Shown: positions 17,329-26,133, numbered from the stretch's first letter. The stretch is DNA of 60,020 bases from JBDRHL01 sp043816955 (GCA_043816955.1 JBDRHL010000065.1:1-60020); one strand, 5' to 3'. Made by a program: numbers and translations. Notes: generated by a model not told the origin, from the letters alone.

Positions 17329-17703
17329 CTACGCATCTTTGATCTTGCCATTTCTCTGCGGCCTTCCAAGACACCAACAAAATAGAAATAAAATACCAGC
17401 CAGGTCAAAGAGTGGAAATGCACCCATTAACCATAATCTTTTTTCAATAACATGAAAAGTCATTATCCCTCCGATGACTAAAATGGCGCCGAGGCCTTGC
17501 CATTTCCACCCGACAATACAACCTATCAACATAGCAAGCATACCAAACAACCCTATCGCTACTGGTAGAGGCTGTGTAAATGGATTCGGTGGCCCTTCAC
17601 CAATGGCGATTGTTAATATTAAAGCCGCCAACAAAGCACCATATATCCTGGCTGCCCAGCGAATACCAATCAGACAGTACTTTTTAAACTTTTGAGTATT
17701 CAT
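17329..17703 (-). CDS. Small four-helix membrane protein, GEGPPNP type (copy 2)
   Basis: A 124-residue protein starting MNTQKFKKY, chosen because AAAGGA lies at ribosome-site distance in front of that ATG; frames further upstream overlap the neighbour. It has four hydrophobic helices. After the first comes IAIGEGPPNP, a motif shared with the adjacent upstream gene. The two genes have the same length class, helix layout and start context (AGGATC before ATG), so they are a tandem duplication. Function unknown. They sit between a TPR protein and an exported protein on the same strand. Confidence 0.65.
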   Translation of the reverse strand: MNTQKFKKYCLIGIRWAARIYGALLAALILTIAIGEGPPNPFTQPLPVAIGLFGMLAMLIGCIVGWKWQGLGAILVIGGIMTFHVIEKRLWLMGAFPLFDLAGILFLFCWCLGRPQRNGKIKDA

Positions 17704-17714
17704 TTCCGATCCTT

Positions 17715-18062
17715 TCATGATTTTTTCAGCCACCAGCAGAGTATATTTAACAGACCAATCACCCAGAACGCGTAGAAAACCCAGTTATGCTGGATGCCGC
17801 CGAAAATTGTGAAACTTACAATACCAGCTAAAACAATTATTCCGCCTGTCAGTTGTCGCCATACAGCCAAAGCCAAGCCGACGAGGGTAGTTAAAAGCTG
17901 CACCATTAAAACCAATTCTCTTGCCGTCAGTTCAAGCGGATTAGGCGGCCCTTCGCCCACAAATATCGCCAGAATCAATAACAGTAAACCAGCACCCGCT
18001 GCCTTCACAGTCCAGCTCATACCAAGAACCCAATATTTTCTTTGTTTTACAACATTATCCAT
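17715..18062 (-). CDS. Small four-helix membrane protein, GEGPPNP type (copy 1)
   Basis: A 115-residue integral membrane protein. A short basic N-terminus (MDNVVKQRKYW) is followed by four helices, with IFVGEGPPNP after the first. The motif and topology match the next gene, whose start lies 11 nt downstream. The start ATG has GAGAGGATC in front of it. The motif is one I associate with small uncharacterised bacterial membrane proteins. No enzymatic residues can be assigned. It probably belongs to the same transcript as the upstream TPR gene, 18 nt away. Confidence 0.65.
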   Translation of the reverse strand: MDNVVKQRKYWVLGMSWTVKAAGAGLLLLILAIFVGEGPPNPLELTARELVLMVQLLTTLVGLALAVWRQLTGGIIVLAGIVSFTIFGGIQHNWVFYAFWVIGLLNILCWWLKKS

Positions 18063-18080
18063 TTTTGATCCTCTCGTAAT

Positions 18081-19202
18081 TTAGTGGCCTTCAAACTTCA
18101 TCATCATCTCCAGTTGCCATGGCGGAATGGGTTCTTTTTCTTTCAATTGATGGATTGTTTTGAGTGTTTCTTCGCCAGGATTGATCTTTGCTACGAGTAA
18201 GTCTGTCACATCGACGAACTCTGCTGACTTATAATGCTTAAGTGATTTCTTGTCCCATTTTGACACCATCTCAACAACGTTTGCCTCTTGCATTACCAAA
18301 GAGAGTTCATCTTCTATCCTTTTAAGAACATCATTTATAGGCTCGTTACTGAAAACCTGTTTGTGGAGGAGCTTGCGGTGGTCCCAAAGCTCACTATGCA
18401 ATTCTTTTGCGCGTTTTTCGTTCCCTTCTGCTTCGGCTTTTTCTATCTGTTCAGTTAATGAACCATGATAGCTATCCAGCCTATCATCCTTCGCCCAGTA
18501 TGCACAGGCCACAGCCCGCGAATCATATATGCCGACACGTGTTTTCATCTGTACAGGCGGCGGTATCAATAAATCATCGTCACCGGACTCCGGTTCCATT
18601 TGCTCCAATTTTTTTGCATGATATTCCGCTTTGTGTTTATTGCCGCCACAGTACCAGGGAAGACGTTCGTACAATCCGATGAGCTCATGCCGGGCCTGAT
18701 AGAAATCGGGCTTTAACATTATGGCTTTCTCATAACTTTTAATAAAATTGATGCTGCGGATAGGCACCGCAGGCATTGTCCATATGAAGTGGGCATCGTA
18801 AACAGCGTTGTATGTGCCGATTTTGCCCGCCCAATAGTGGTAACGCGGATTATCAGGGTCGGCTTTAACAGCCTGTTCGATAGCTTTTTGAGCAAACCTT
18901 AGTTTGTCCTTCATCGCCTTTTGCTTTTGTTTTAATGTCCCTTCGGTACGCCCCACGGAGTCCATAGTTGTACAGAAGTGGACACGTGCCAGTTCGAACT
19001 GCGCAGGAGCATTTTCAGGATTCGCAGCAACAGTTTTCTCCAAAAGTTCCATAGCCTCATCGACCCGCCCTTCCATTCTCAACTCAAACGCCTGTATAGC
19101 AATATCCATATCATTAACGTCATTTTCCCGGGCAACTGCGACTCCTGTCAAAAACGTGAACATGTACACCAAGCACAACATAATTGTCTGTCTTTCCATC
19201 AT
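18081..19202 (-). CDS. Exported TPR-repeat protein
   Basis: A 373-residue protein with a signal peptide (about 1-24, ending VAVA-REN). Tetratricopeptide-like repeats occupy roughly residues 30-190: one reads MELLEKTVAANPENAPAQFE, another begins AIEQAVKADPDNPRYHYW and a later one AIMLKPDFYQA. The C-terminal ~180 residues are charged and helical. TPRs mediate protein contacts, so it may be a periplasmic scaffold. It heads the minus-strand set of two small membrane proteins, an exported protein and the hydrolase lipoprotein. Its own start region is AT-rich, with an AAGGA ribosome site. Confidence 0.8.
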   Translation of the reverse strand: MMERQTIMLCLVYMFTFLTGVAVARENDVNDMDIAIQAFELRMEGRVDEAMELLEKTVAANPENAPAQFELARVHFCTTMDSVGRTEGTLKQKQKAMKDKLRFAQKAIEQAVKADPDNPRYHYWAGKIGTYNAVYDAHFIWTMPAVPIRSINFIKSYEKAIMLKPDFYQARHELIGLYERLPWYCGGNKHKAEYHAKKLEQMEPESGDDDLLIPPPVQMKTRVGIYDSRAVACAYWAKDDRLDSYHGSLTEQIEKAEAEGNEKRAKELHSELWDHRKLLHKQVFSNEPINDVLKRIEDELSLVMQEANVVEMVSKWDKKSLKHYKSAEFVDVTDLLVAKINPGEETLKTIHQLKEKEPIPPWQLEMMMKFEGH

Positions 19203-19331
19203 TCTTGTCCTTCAATATAGTACATATATATACGGTTTCTATATTATCTATTATTCCAAAATAAAAAATACACAGCTTTAAGCCTGTATCCACCTCTTCT
19301 TAAAATAGCAGGGTAATCCTGCATAATCTGC

Positions 19332-19799
19332 TCAAAGCTCCCTGCGAATGCTCTCCAGCATTTTGATTAGCCGCTTCTGTTCGCTATCCTTCAATGCTGC
19401 TGTCATCTTTCTGATCCTCTTTGCGTACAGGGGCTCTACCTTTGCAAATATCTTCCGCCCGCTGCCTGTCAGCTTCACCAGGTTATACCGCCTGTCGCCC
19501 GAAACCGAAGAGCGGACTACAAGTTTTGCCTTTTCCATCCTGTCAACAAGCGATGTGATATTCGCCCGGTTGACAAGCATCATCTCACTCAATTGCACCT
19601 GGCTGAGGCCCCCTTCATCTCCACTCTGGTAACTAAGAAGCATCAGGACATTAAACTGAACATCCGTAAGACCATATTGGCGAAAGAACTCATCGGCTTC
19701 CTTTTTGATGCACGATGCCGTGTAGTAGATATTCAGCACCGCCTCGTGCGAGGTAACCTCAAATCCTTTCCTCAAACCAAGCTCATGTTCAAGCGACAT
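19332..19799 (-). CDS. MarR-family transcriptional regulator
   Basis: A 155-residue winged-helix regulator. The central part includes LSQVQLSEMMLVNRANITSL (DNA-recognition helices) and DRMEKAKLVVRS, followed by a DRRYNLVKLT wing. This is the classical MarR layout with dimerisation helices at both ends. MarR dimers usually repress their own gene and a neighbour and release DNA when a small ligand binds. The effector cannot be predicted. It has its own promoter and a TGTATACA palindrome just upstream. It lies downstream of the pseudopilus operon on the same strand, about 150 nt away. Confidence 0.9.
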   Translation of the reverse strand: MSLEHELGLRKGFEVTSHEAVLNIYYTASCIKKEADEFFRQYGLTDVQFNVLMLLSYQSGDEGGLSQVQLSEMMLVNRANITSLVDRMEKAKLVVRSSVSGDRRYNLVKLTGSGRKIFAKVEPLYAKRIRKMTAALKDSEQKRLIKMLESIRREL

Positions 19800-19835
19800 A
19801 TCGAATACCTTTATAAATTAACTGTATACATATTA

Positions 19836-19863
19836 ACTATACACACAGCAACACTTCCGTCAA
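19836..19863 (-). promoter_or_regulatory. Promoter of the MarR gene with overlapping candidate operator
   Basis: On the minus strand TTGACG and TATAGT are 16 nt apart, a good sigma-70 match about 37 nt before the MarR ATG. Just downstream (about 19823-19830) is the perfect palindrome TGTATACA between two TTAACTRTA direct repeats. Autoregulation at this site is likely for a MarR protein but is inference. Confidence 0.55.
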
Positions 19864-19951
19864 CAAAATTCCGAAAAAAAATCTGAAAAAAATTCCCCAC
19901 TCAGCCGGACTGCAAACATAACATCTTAAAAAATATGCAGTTACACCCGGA

Positions 19952-20299
19952 TCATATCTCAAGGATTTTTTGCCTGCTTAACCTTCTGCCGCCCTGTACG
20001 CACAGTGTCTCTATCCTCACCTGTCCCTTGTCCATTCGTATAATCCGGATACTGCCTCCATCCGCCTCAAGCTCTGCTGCCTGGCCTTTATCAGGCAAAC
20101 TTCCCTGCAGCGCCCTTTTTTCAACCCACGCCCGGGCACTACAGAAAAGATTTCTGCTCCGGGCTCCAAGCTGCACCGTAACCGTCTCGAATGCTATCTG
20201 CCTTGAAAGGCTCGACAGAATAAAAACCGCAAGTCCTCCCAGCGCAATCAGCGCCACAACTATCATAAGAACAATACCGTGATTACGACAATATCTCAT
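19952..20299 (-). CDS. Short pseudopilin-like protein, possible truncated GspK
   Basis: A 115-residue protein starting at an ATG that overlaps the upstream stop (ATGA). The N-terminus has a prepilin-type shape. A basic leader ends in Gly (CRNHG), followed by IVLMIVVALIALGGL with no Glu at +5, and lack of Glu5 is characteristic of the tip pseudopilin GspK. A full GspK is about 300 residues, so this is either a truncated or a minimal form. It is the last gene of the pseudopilus operon. Family membership is based on this N-terminus and position only. Confidence 0.6.
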   Translation of the reverse strand: MRYCRNHGIVLMIVVALIALGGLAVFILSSLSRQIAFETVTVQLGARSRNLFCSARAWVEKRALQGSLPDKGQAAELEADGGSIRIIRMDKGQVRIETLCVQGGRRLSRQKILEI

Positions 20300-20823
20300 T
20301 TTTGCTCCCGGATTGTCTTTACCCTGTTTACAAAAAACACGTGTGAATTTCCAAACCTGTCCGTCCACCGTTCGCCAATTCGCTGCTTTATCGAAGTAGA
20401 GATTTCAACCGCATACGCCCTGCCCCCCTGCTGCCACCTCGACCAGCCGACTTTTGCATAAGGCACAGGCCAGATCTGTCTGAGCACACTATCTCCTGCC
20501 TGCTTCAAATCCAGAATCTCTCTGACAATCTTTTCATCGGTCTTTCTATAGAGGATAATATCTTTGCCGGAATCTATCAGGAGAGTTTCCTCATCGGCCC
20601 TGATACCTCCCGCTTCATCGGGTATGGCAACCGCAGAATCAATATCACTGCGCATCATCCGGAGCATATTCGAAATTGAAACAGTTGTCTGAAAGCTCCT
20701 GTGCATATAGGGCATATCATAAAGCAGCATCCGCAGCGGCTTAGCGCATACACCCATCATCACTGCTGTTACCGAAACCAATATCATCATCTCCATCAGA
20801 CTGTAGCCACCGCGTTTTGTCAT
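20296..20823 (-). CDS. Type II secretion-like minor pseudopilin (GspJ-like)
   Basis: A 175-residue protein with a prepilin peptidase site. The leader MTKRGG is cut after Gly, mature residues start YSLME with Glu at +5, and a hydrophobic helix follows. The globular part ends with a region rich in Arg and aromatics. Its size and place between the GspI-like and GspK-like genes fit GspJ. Both ends overlap their neighbours by ATGA, so synthesis of I, J and K is coupled. The first mature residue is Tyr rather than the usual Phe or Met. Function in pseudopilus tip assembly is inferred by analogy. Confidence 0.75.
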   Translation of the reverse strand: MTKRGGYSLMEMMILVSVTAVMMGVCAKPLRMLLYDMPYMHRSFQTTVSISNMLRMMRSDIDSAVAIPDEAGGIRADEETLLIDSGKDIILYRKTDEKIVREILDLKQAGDSVLRQIWPVPYAKVGWSRWQQGGRAYAVEISTSIKQRIGERWTDRFGNSHVFFVNRVKTIREQK

Positions 20824-21191
20824 CTGTCCTGACCCTTAACCATGTATCTTTCCTGTGTAACCTCAATCTTCTTCGAGCCTGCCCGGCCCGCTGTAGTAAC
20901 CCTGACAAGCCTCAATCCCGACCATCGGCCGCTGCCTGCCGACTCCTCAATAACAGATTCAATACCGGGCCACAGCCGTTCAAACTCCTTATTGTCTATC
21001 TTCCTGCCCGTTGCAGCGATACAGTCAAGCTGACCCTGGCCTGCTGCGACAGCGCACTGTTTGACCCACTGCATCTTGTTAAACCGTGATAAAGCATTTA
21101 TCGAGACAGCAAGGCCGCCCAGCAGGAGGCTCAGCAAGGCAATCGCCACGCATATTTCCACAAGCATTATTCCACGCCGTCGTTGCAGCAT
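20820..21191 (-). CDS. Type II secretion-like minor pseudopilin (GspI-like)
   Basis: A 123-residue protein. The start was placed at the ATG just before the leader MLQRRRG, since the prepilin cleavage site must lie near the N-terminus. Mature residues begin IMLVE (Glu at +5), then a hydrophobic helix. The size matches GspI. It lies 10 nt after the large GspF-like gene and overlaps the GspJ-like gene by ATGA. A prepilin peptidase (GspO) is needed for maturation but none is in the window. Confidence 0.75.
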   Translation of the reverse strand: MLQRRRGIMLVEICVAIALLSLLLGGLAVSINALSRFNKMQWVKQCAVAAGQGQLDCIAATGRKIDNKEFERLWPGIESVIEESAGSGRWSGLRLVRVTTAGRAGSKKIEVTQERYMVKGQDR

Positions 21192-21201
21192 GTTTTTATC
21201 C

Positions 21202-22656
21202 TCACACAGGCGTAATATCCGAAGCAAGAACGTAAATTATCTGAACCAGTGGTGCGAAAACCGAATAGACGACAAAAGCTACAACACAGCCCAGCATCAA
21301 TATCGTTACCGGAAACATCACAAAACGCACCAGATTGATCTTATAGCTGTAATTCGAACGATAAAACTCCTCGAGCATTTCAAGAATCACAGGCGTATTT
21401 GCCCGGTTGAGCTTGTCATCAAAAGCCCAGACAATACTATTGGGCAGCCCGCACTTCCGTGCCGACTCAGAAACACTGCCCCCCTGCTCGACAAGCCCCA
21501 GCCATCGTCGAAGTTTCGCCTTGAAACAAATGTTAATGTCCAGCGAAAGCGCCCCGGCAATCGCCCGGTTAACTGTATGGCCCGAGTTTAATGAACTTTT
21601 CAACAGTCCGACAACCTGGACCATCGAATAATTCAGCTCGAAAAAATGCAGCCCCGGCAGATACCATTTGAAAAAGTCCCCCATACACGACAGCAGATAA
21701 GGCTTTTCTATCCTGCGCCTCCGGAAACATGACCGAATATACAAAAACAGCCACACCGCTACCACCCCGAAAAGCCACATCCACCCGTAACGATATGTGA
21801 ACCAGCCGGTTATCCCAACCAGAATCTGCGTTGCTTTGGGCAAAACAGCGCCTTCAGCCATTTCATGAATAACTTCAAAGAGCTTGGGCAAAATGAACCT
21901 CACAAGCCCACACATGAAAACGAAGGCTATCGCCAGAATCGTAAGCGGATAAGCCAGCTCAACCGGTTTGATTCTTATTCTCTGCTCGTTTTGGTAGAGT
22001 ATATCCGCTTCGATGCTCCGCATCACGTCACCAAGCTGCCCTGACGTTTCACCCGCAGAAACCATAGCAACATACTGCCCCGGACATTTCGGATATCCCT
22101 GCCTGAGCGACTCAGAGATGCTATAACCCTGCGAAAGCCAGTGTGAAATCCGTCTCAACGTACGTCCACGAATATCCCGCATATCTGCCGCGGCTGAATC
22201 GAGTGCAGTAGCGAGCGGCAGGTTCTGCCTGATGCTCGCCCCAATGCTCGAAAAAACATATAACGCAAGTGAATACCGTGCGATGATCTTATAGCGAATA
22301 ATAAATGAAATAAATATTGTAAGCAGAAAAATAGCCGGCGACAGGCCGAATTGTGCCAGCGGCACCAGCAGCAACAGCACTGCCGCTGAAATAAGAATCG
22401 CAAGCGACCATTTTGCCGCTCTTCGCGGCCAGTGCTCCTCATCATCGCTTTCCCGCCGGATCAGAATGATCGACAGTAAAACGACCGGAATAAAAATTAT
22501 CGCAACAGAAATGGCAATAATATTGTCATGATAGCCGACGCCTAAAAACACGCAAAGCGCCGTTGCAAGCGGACAGGTTATAAGAGCCAGCCCCGGCATG
22601 ACGGCACTTAAAAACACATATAAAAACAGAATCAATAAAGCTATAGCACCTGCCAT
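21202..22656 (-). CDS. Second, enlarged GspF/T2SF-domain inner-membrane protein
   Basis: A 484-residue protein with two T2SF domains (about 150-270 and 355-475). Each has the hydrophobic and amphipathic helices of the pilus-platform protein GspF/PilC; the first contains SAGETSGQLGDVM. The extra ~130 N-terminal residues hold roughly three to five membrane helices. Ordinary GspF is near 400 residues and lacks this bundle. It follows a normal GspF gene by 11 nt. Two consecutive F-type genes suggest a heteromeric platform or a divergent paralogue with an added membrane function, as in Tad systems (TadB/TadC). Relation to known systems is open. Confidence 0.82.
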   Translation of the reverse strand: MAGAIALLILFLYVFLSAVMPGLALITCPLATALCVFLGVGYHDNIIAISVAIIFIPVVLLSIILIRRESDDEEHWPRRAAKWSLAILISAAVLLLLVPLAQFGLSPAIFLLTIFISFIIRYKIIARYSLALYVFSSIGASIRQNLPLATALDSAAADMRDIRGRTLRRISHWLSQGYSISESLRQGYPKCPGQYVAMVSAGETSGQLGDVMRSIEADILYQNEQRIRIKPVELAYPLTILAIAFVFMCGLVRFILPKLFEVIHEMAEGAVLPKATQILVGITGWFTYRYGWMWLFGVVAVWLFLYIRSCFRRRRIEKPYLLSCMGDFFKWYLPGLHFFELNYSMVQVVGLLKSSLNSGHTVNRAIAGALSLDINICFKAKLRRWLGLVEQGGSVSESARKCGLPNSIVWAFDDKLNRANTPVILEMLEEFYRSNYSYKINLVRFVMFPVTILMLGCVVAFVVYSVFAPLVQIIYVLASDITPV

Positions 22657-22667
22657 ATCATCGACCT

Positions 22668-23864
22668 CTACATCAGAGATGTAACAATTTTAATCATCGG
22701 AAGAAAAATCGCCAGCACCATCGTGCCCACAACAACACCCAGGGCGATTATCATCGCCGGCATAAGAATCGCCTGCAAACGCCCCTGCATACAGAACGCC
22801 TGCTGTGAGTACATCTGGCTTAGGCCGTACAGATTGTCCTGAAGCTCGTTCCGCTGTGAGCCGAGCTGCACCGAATAGAGGAACAATCGCGGTATCATCC
22901 TGCAGAAATGCCCTGCTTCGAGAATGCCTGAGCCTTTTTCGACTTGGCAGGCTATTGTTTCACACTCAAGTTTGATCTTTTCACTGCCCGATACCGCCGA
23001 GCTAAGCCGCAGGCAGTCCGGCATGTCCGCTCCTGCCGTAACCAGCACCGCCATCGCCTCAGCAAGCCTTGCCAGGCTGCCGGCGTGGTAAAGCCTGCCC
23101 AGCATCGGAAACTTCAAAAACACCGATTCCCTGAACCGCCTCCCTGCCGGTGAACCGGAAAGAAGCGTCGATAAAAGAAAAATCAAAACCGCAATGATCG
23201 CTACAGCCGTCCACAGCGGAATAATATTTTTTGTCAGGGCAAAAATTCCCCTCGTAAGCGCCGGCAGCTCGGCGCCATATGTCATCTCATTGAGAATGGA
23301 CTCGAACTGCGGAATAACGAAAATGAATAGGCCCGTAAGGACTATCGACGCGAACACAAATACCACCGCAGGATAGCACAGCGACTCAAAAATGATCCGC
23401 CTTGTGCGATCAGCCATATCAAGATGCCTGTTCAAACTTGCCAGCATCTCGGCAAGTCTTCCTGTTTCGACACCTGCTTTTAGAATCAAACCATACATGG
23501 CTGGAAAATTCCGCTGCCTTTTAGCGATAGCCTTGTCAATACTGACGCCTCTTTCGAGATCGTCTGCAATATCGCTTACCAACCGCTGCATAGGCTTTGA
23601 GCTTATATCATGCGCCAGCTCCCTCAGCGCCCGCTCAAGTGGTATGCCTGCCTTTGTTATCGAGGCAAGCTGCTGGTTGAACAATAGAAATTCGCTTCTG
23701 CCTATTGCGGTTGATGCGGGCTTTTCCTTTGTCTTGGTAATCTGGTTTACTTTAAGGCCCATCTCTTCCAGTATCCCGCCTGCCTGTTCAGGAGAAGACG
23801 CCTCAAGGGTCCCTTTCATAAGCCTGCCTGCCGATGTCAATGCGCTATATTCGAATGTCGCCAT
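22668..23864 (-). CDS. gspF: Type II secretion system F-family platform protein
   Basis: A 398-residue GspF/PilC-type inner-membrane protein. Its N-terminus MATFEYSALTSAGRLMKGTL is the standard F-family opening. Two T2SF domains follow (about 70-190 and 270-390), with KAGVETGRLAEML in the first and three membrane helices overall. It is the platform that couples the GspE ATPase to pseudopilus extension. It starts 17 nt after the ATPase gene and is followed by the second F-type gene. Length is normal. Co-translation with E and F' is likely. Confidence 0.93.
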   Translation of the reverse strand: MATFEYSALTSAGRLMKGTLEASSPEQAGGILEEMGLKVNQITKTKEKPASTAIGRSEFLLFNQQLASITKAGIPLERALRELAHDISSKPMQRLVSDIADDLERGVSIDKAIAKRQRNFPAMYGLILKAGVETGRLAEMLASLNRHLDMADRTRRIIFESLCYPAVVFVFASIVLTGLFIFVIPQFESILNEMTYGAELPALTRGIFALTKNIIPLWTAVAIIAVLIFLLSTLLSGSPAGRRFRESVFLKFPMLGRLYHAGSLARLAEAMAVLVTAGADMPDCLRLSSAVSGSEKIKLECETIACQVEKGSGILEAGHFCRMIPRLFLYSVQLGSQRNELQDNLYGLSQMYSQQAFCMQGRLQAILMPAMIIALGVVVGTMVLAIFLPMIKIVTSLM

Positions 23865-23881
23865 AGTTAAAAATCCTTAAA

Positions 23882-25051
23882 TTATTCAGTAACTGCCCTG
23901 CCGCAAATTTTGCTTACCTCATCCTCGGTGGTAATACCCTGACTGATCAGCCTGGCCGAGTCCTGCAGCAGCGACATATGGCCCCTGGCCTTTAGAATCT
24001 GCATCAATTCGTCCATATCCGCCTTTGCCAGAATTGCCTTTCGCAGCCCGCCATCCAACTGAACCATCTCAGCAACCAGCGACCTGCCCCTGAAGCCTGT
24101 CTGAAAACAGCTTTCACAGCCGACAGCTTCGAATCTTCCATCATGTAAATTTCTCTGCCTGCATTTTGTACACAGCTTACGCACGAGCCTCTGGCTCAAA
24201 ATCGCAGATATGCTGGAGGTAACCTGATACGGCTCAATCCCCATTTCCAGCAGGCGCAGCAGCGCCCCGGCAGGCGTGCCGCTGTGCAGGGTGCTCATAA
24301 GCAGATGGCCGGTCAGTCCCGCTTCAATGACAATTCTCGCCGTTTCCGCATCCCTTATTTCACCTATCATCAATACCTGCGGGTCCTGGCGCAGCAATGA
24401 CCGCAAAGCAACCGGATAACTCATAGCACCGGGACCGTTTAACTGCGGCGAAATCTCTATCTGTGTAACACCCTGGATATGCCTTTCGACCGGATCCTCC
24501 AGCGCCACGATACTCCTGCCCGGAAATTCCCTGCCTATATAACGCAGTATCGCTGCCAGCGTTGTGCTCTTGCCGCTTCCTGCCGGGCCTGTCAGCAGCA
24601 GCACACCCTGGTTTTGTCCAGCTATATCCCTGATCGCCGAGCATATAAAGTCACAAAGGCCCAGTTTCTCCAGGTCGGTTAGCTCGGCATCCTCATAGAA
24701 CAGCCTTACGACCGCCCGCTGGCCGTGAATGGTCGGGAAGATTGCCAGACGCTTGTCGATAACTTTGCTTTCATGGGCCTTATCATATGCGGCGATACGC
24801 CCTTCCTGCGGTATATCGTTACGGTATGTCAGCAGGTGAGCAAGTACTTTCAGGCGGGCGATAACGTTGTCAGACAGCGATTTCGGCACAATATCGACGG
24901 CTTTGAGTTCACCGTCAAGGCGGAATTTTATGATCATATTTTCAGCCGTCGGTTCAAAGTGAATGTCGCTTGCCCCCGCATCGATCGCATCATAAGTGAT
25001 TTTTTCTACAAGGGTTACTACATCGGCCTGGTTTTTCCCCTTTTTCACCAT
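23882..25051 (-). CDS. gspE: Type II secretion/type IV pilus assembly ATPase (GspE-like, short)
   Basis: A 389-residue hexameric ATPase from the ATG with AAAGGA six nt upstream; an ATG six codons earlier is possible. The N2 domain begins ASDIHFEP. Walker A is GPAGSGKSTT, Asp and His boxes follow, and IGEIRDAETA is the Walker B region. A CxxC...CxxC zinc finger (CTKC, CESC) typical of GspE/PilB is present. The N1E domain that normally docks onto GspL is missing, consistent with the absence of gspL here. It should drive pseudopilus assembly. It is the first gene of the E-F-F'-I-J-K operon. Confidence 0.92.
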   Translation of the reverse strand: MVKKGKNQADVVTLVEKITYDAIDAGASDIHFEPTAENMIIKFRLDGELKAVDIVPKSLSDNVIARLKVLAHLLTYRNDIPQEGRIAAYDKAHESKVIDKRLAIFPTIHGQRAVVRLFYEDAELTDLEKLGLCDFICSAIRDIAGQNQGVLLLTGPAGSGKSTTLAAILRYIGREFPGRSIVALEDPVERHIQGVTQIEISPQLNGPGAMSYPVALRSLLRQDPQVLMIGEIRDAETARIVIEAGLTGHLLMSTLHSGTPAGALLRLLEMGIEPYQVTSSISAILSQRLVRKLCTKCRQRNLHDGRFEAVGCESCFQTGFRGRSLVAEMVQLDGGLRKAILAKADMDELMQILKARGHMSLLQDSARLISQGITTEDEVSKICGRAVTE

Positions 25052-25170
25052 CCATAGTCCTTTCCGCATTTCAGAGGGCCTCTTTACTTATATAAGACGC
25101 GCAGAAGCCCTCAATGTTACCCACAACCTTTGGGACGGTAATAAAATATCTGTGAAATGTGAGCGCAGCC

Positions 25171-26025
25171 TTATAATTTATCGCGCATACGCTGGCGTTT
25201 GGTAGCCTCTTCGAGTATCTTTTTTTCCTTGCTCGTAAGGCTTTTAATTCCCTGGTCGCGGATCTTTTCCAGTATCCTGTCGACCTCGGCCTGGAGGTCA
25301 CGGTACTGAGTGGGGGTTTTTCCCCACCGGCTGGTTTGACTTCTTCTTTTGCGTTCTTTGAGCCAGGGTATAAGGAAGACATACGCTGCACCTGCCGCCA
25401 TGCCCGCAAGATGAGCTGCGTCACCGCCTGCGTTTGGACCAAGCCGAAGAAGGTTGGCTACATACAGAAGTGTTAAGATTATAGCAGCAAACCTGATGGG
25501 TACCGGGAAAAAAAGGAAAAAGACGACGAATTGGGGAAAGAGTATGGCGCATGCGGCAAGCATTCCGAGTATTGAACCGGAGGCCCCTACCATGGTCTGG
25601 CCGGGCATAGGGCTTACAGCGGCCAGAAACAGATAGAAAAGCCCCCCTGCTGCACCACAACCAAGGTAAAACTTCAAGAACTTCCTGCTGCCCCAGTTGC
25701 GTTCGAGGGTCGGGCCCAGGAAAAACAGGCCGATCATATTAAAGATGATATGTCCCATGTTATCCGGATCGTGCAGGAACTGGTATGTTATGATTCGCCA
25801 TGGTTGGATTGCGGTGAGGATGCTTGTTGCGTCTACAGCAAAGACGTTGTATATGAAACTGCCGAGAGGTGGTATTAAAAGACCGGCAAAAAAGACAACA
25901 ATGTTTATTATAAGCAGATTCCTGACCATAGGTGTCATGGAGGGCAGGCCGAATCGCATTGACGGACCGTAGTGGCTGCCTGAGCTGTAATTGTGTTGGG
26001 TGTAATCTCTGTCGTAAAGTCCCAT
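25171..26025 (-). CDS. Rhomboid-family intramembrane serine protease
   Basis: A 284-residue protein with about six membrane helices. The catalytic serine is Ser149 in GASGS and the histidine is His205 in DAAHLAGM. The conserved HIIFNM segment (first part of the L1/TM2 region) is present. An N-terminal cytoplasmic tail of ~35 residues and a charged C-terminal tail of ~60 residues (EVDRILEKIRDQGIKSLTSK) frame the core. The C-terminal tail resembles that of many planctomycete and bacteroidete rhomboids. Substrate unknown. It lies ~120 nt upstream of the GspE gene on the same strand and diverges from the BioF-like gene. Confidence 0.93.
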   Translation of the reverse strand: MGLYDRDYTQHNYSSGSHYGPSMRFGLPSMTPMVRNLLIINIVVFFAGLLIPPLGSFIYNVFAVDATSILTAIQPWRIITYQFLHDPDNMGHIIFNMIGLFFLGPTLERNWGSRKFLKFYLGCGAAGGLFYLFLAAVSPMPGQTMVGASGSILGMLAACAILFPQFVVFFLFFPVPIRFAAIILTLLYVANLLRLGPNAGGDAAHLAGMAAGAAYVFLIPWLKERKRRSQTSRWGKTPTQYRDLQAEVDRILEKIRDQGIKSLTSKEKKILEEATKRQRMRDKL

Positions 26026-26133
26026 TTATTTTGTCCTGTTTTCTGGTTAAACTGATCCGGCTTTTTGTAGCCCCGGCGGTGCTATTATCCTATAATATCG
26101 GCTAATCAGCCAAAAGTTCAATGGAAAATTACA

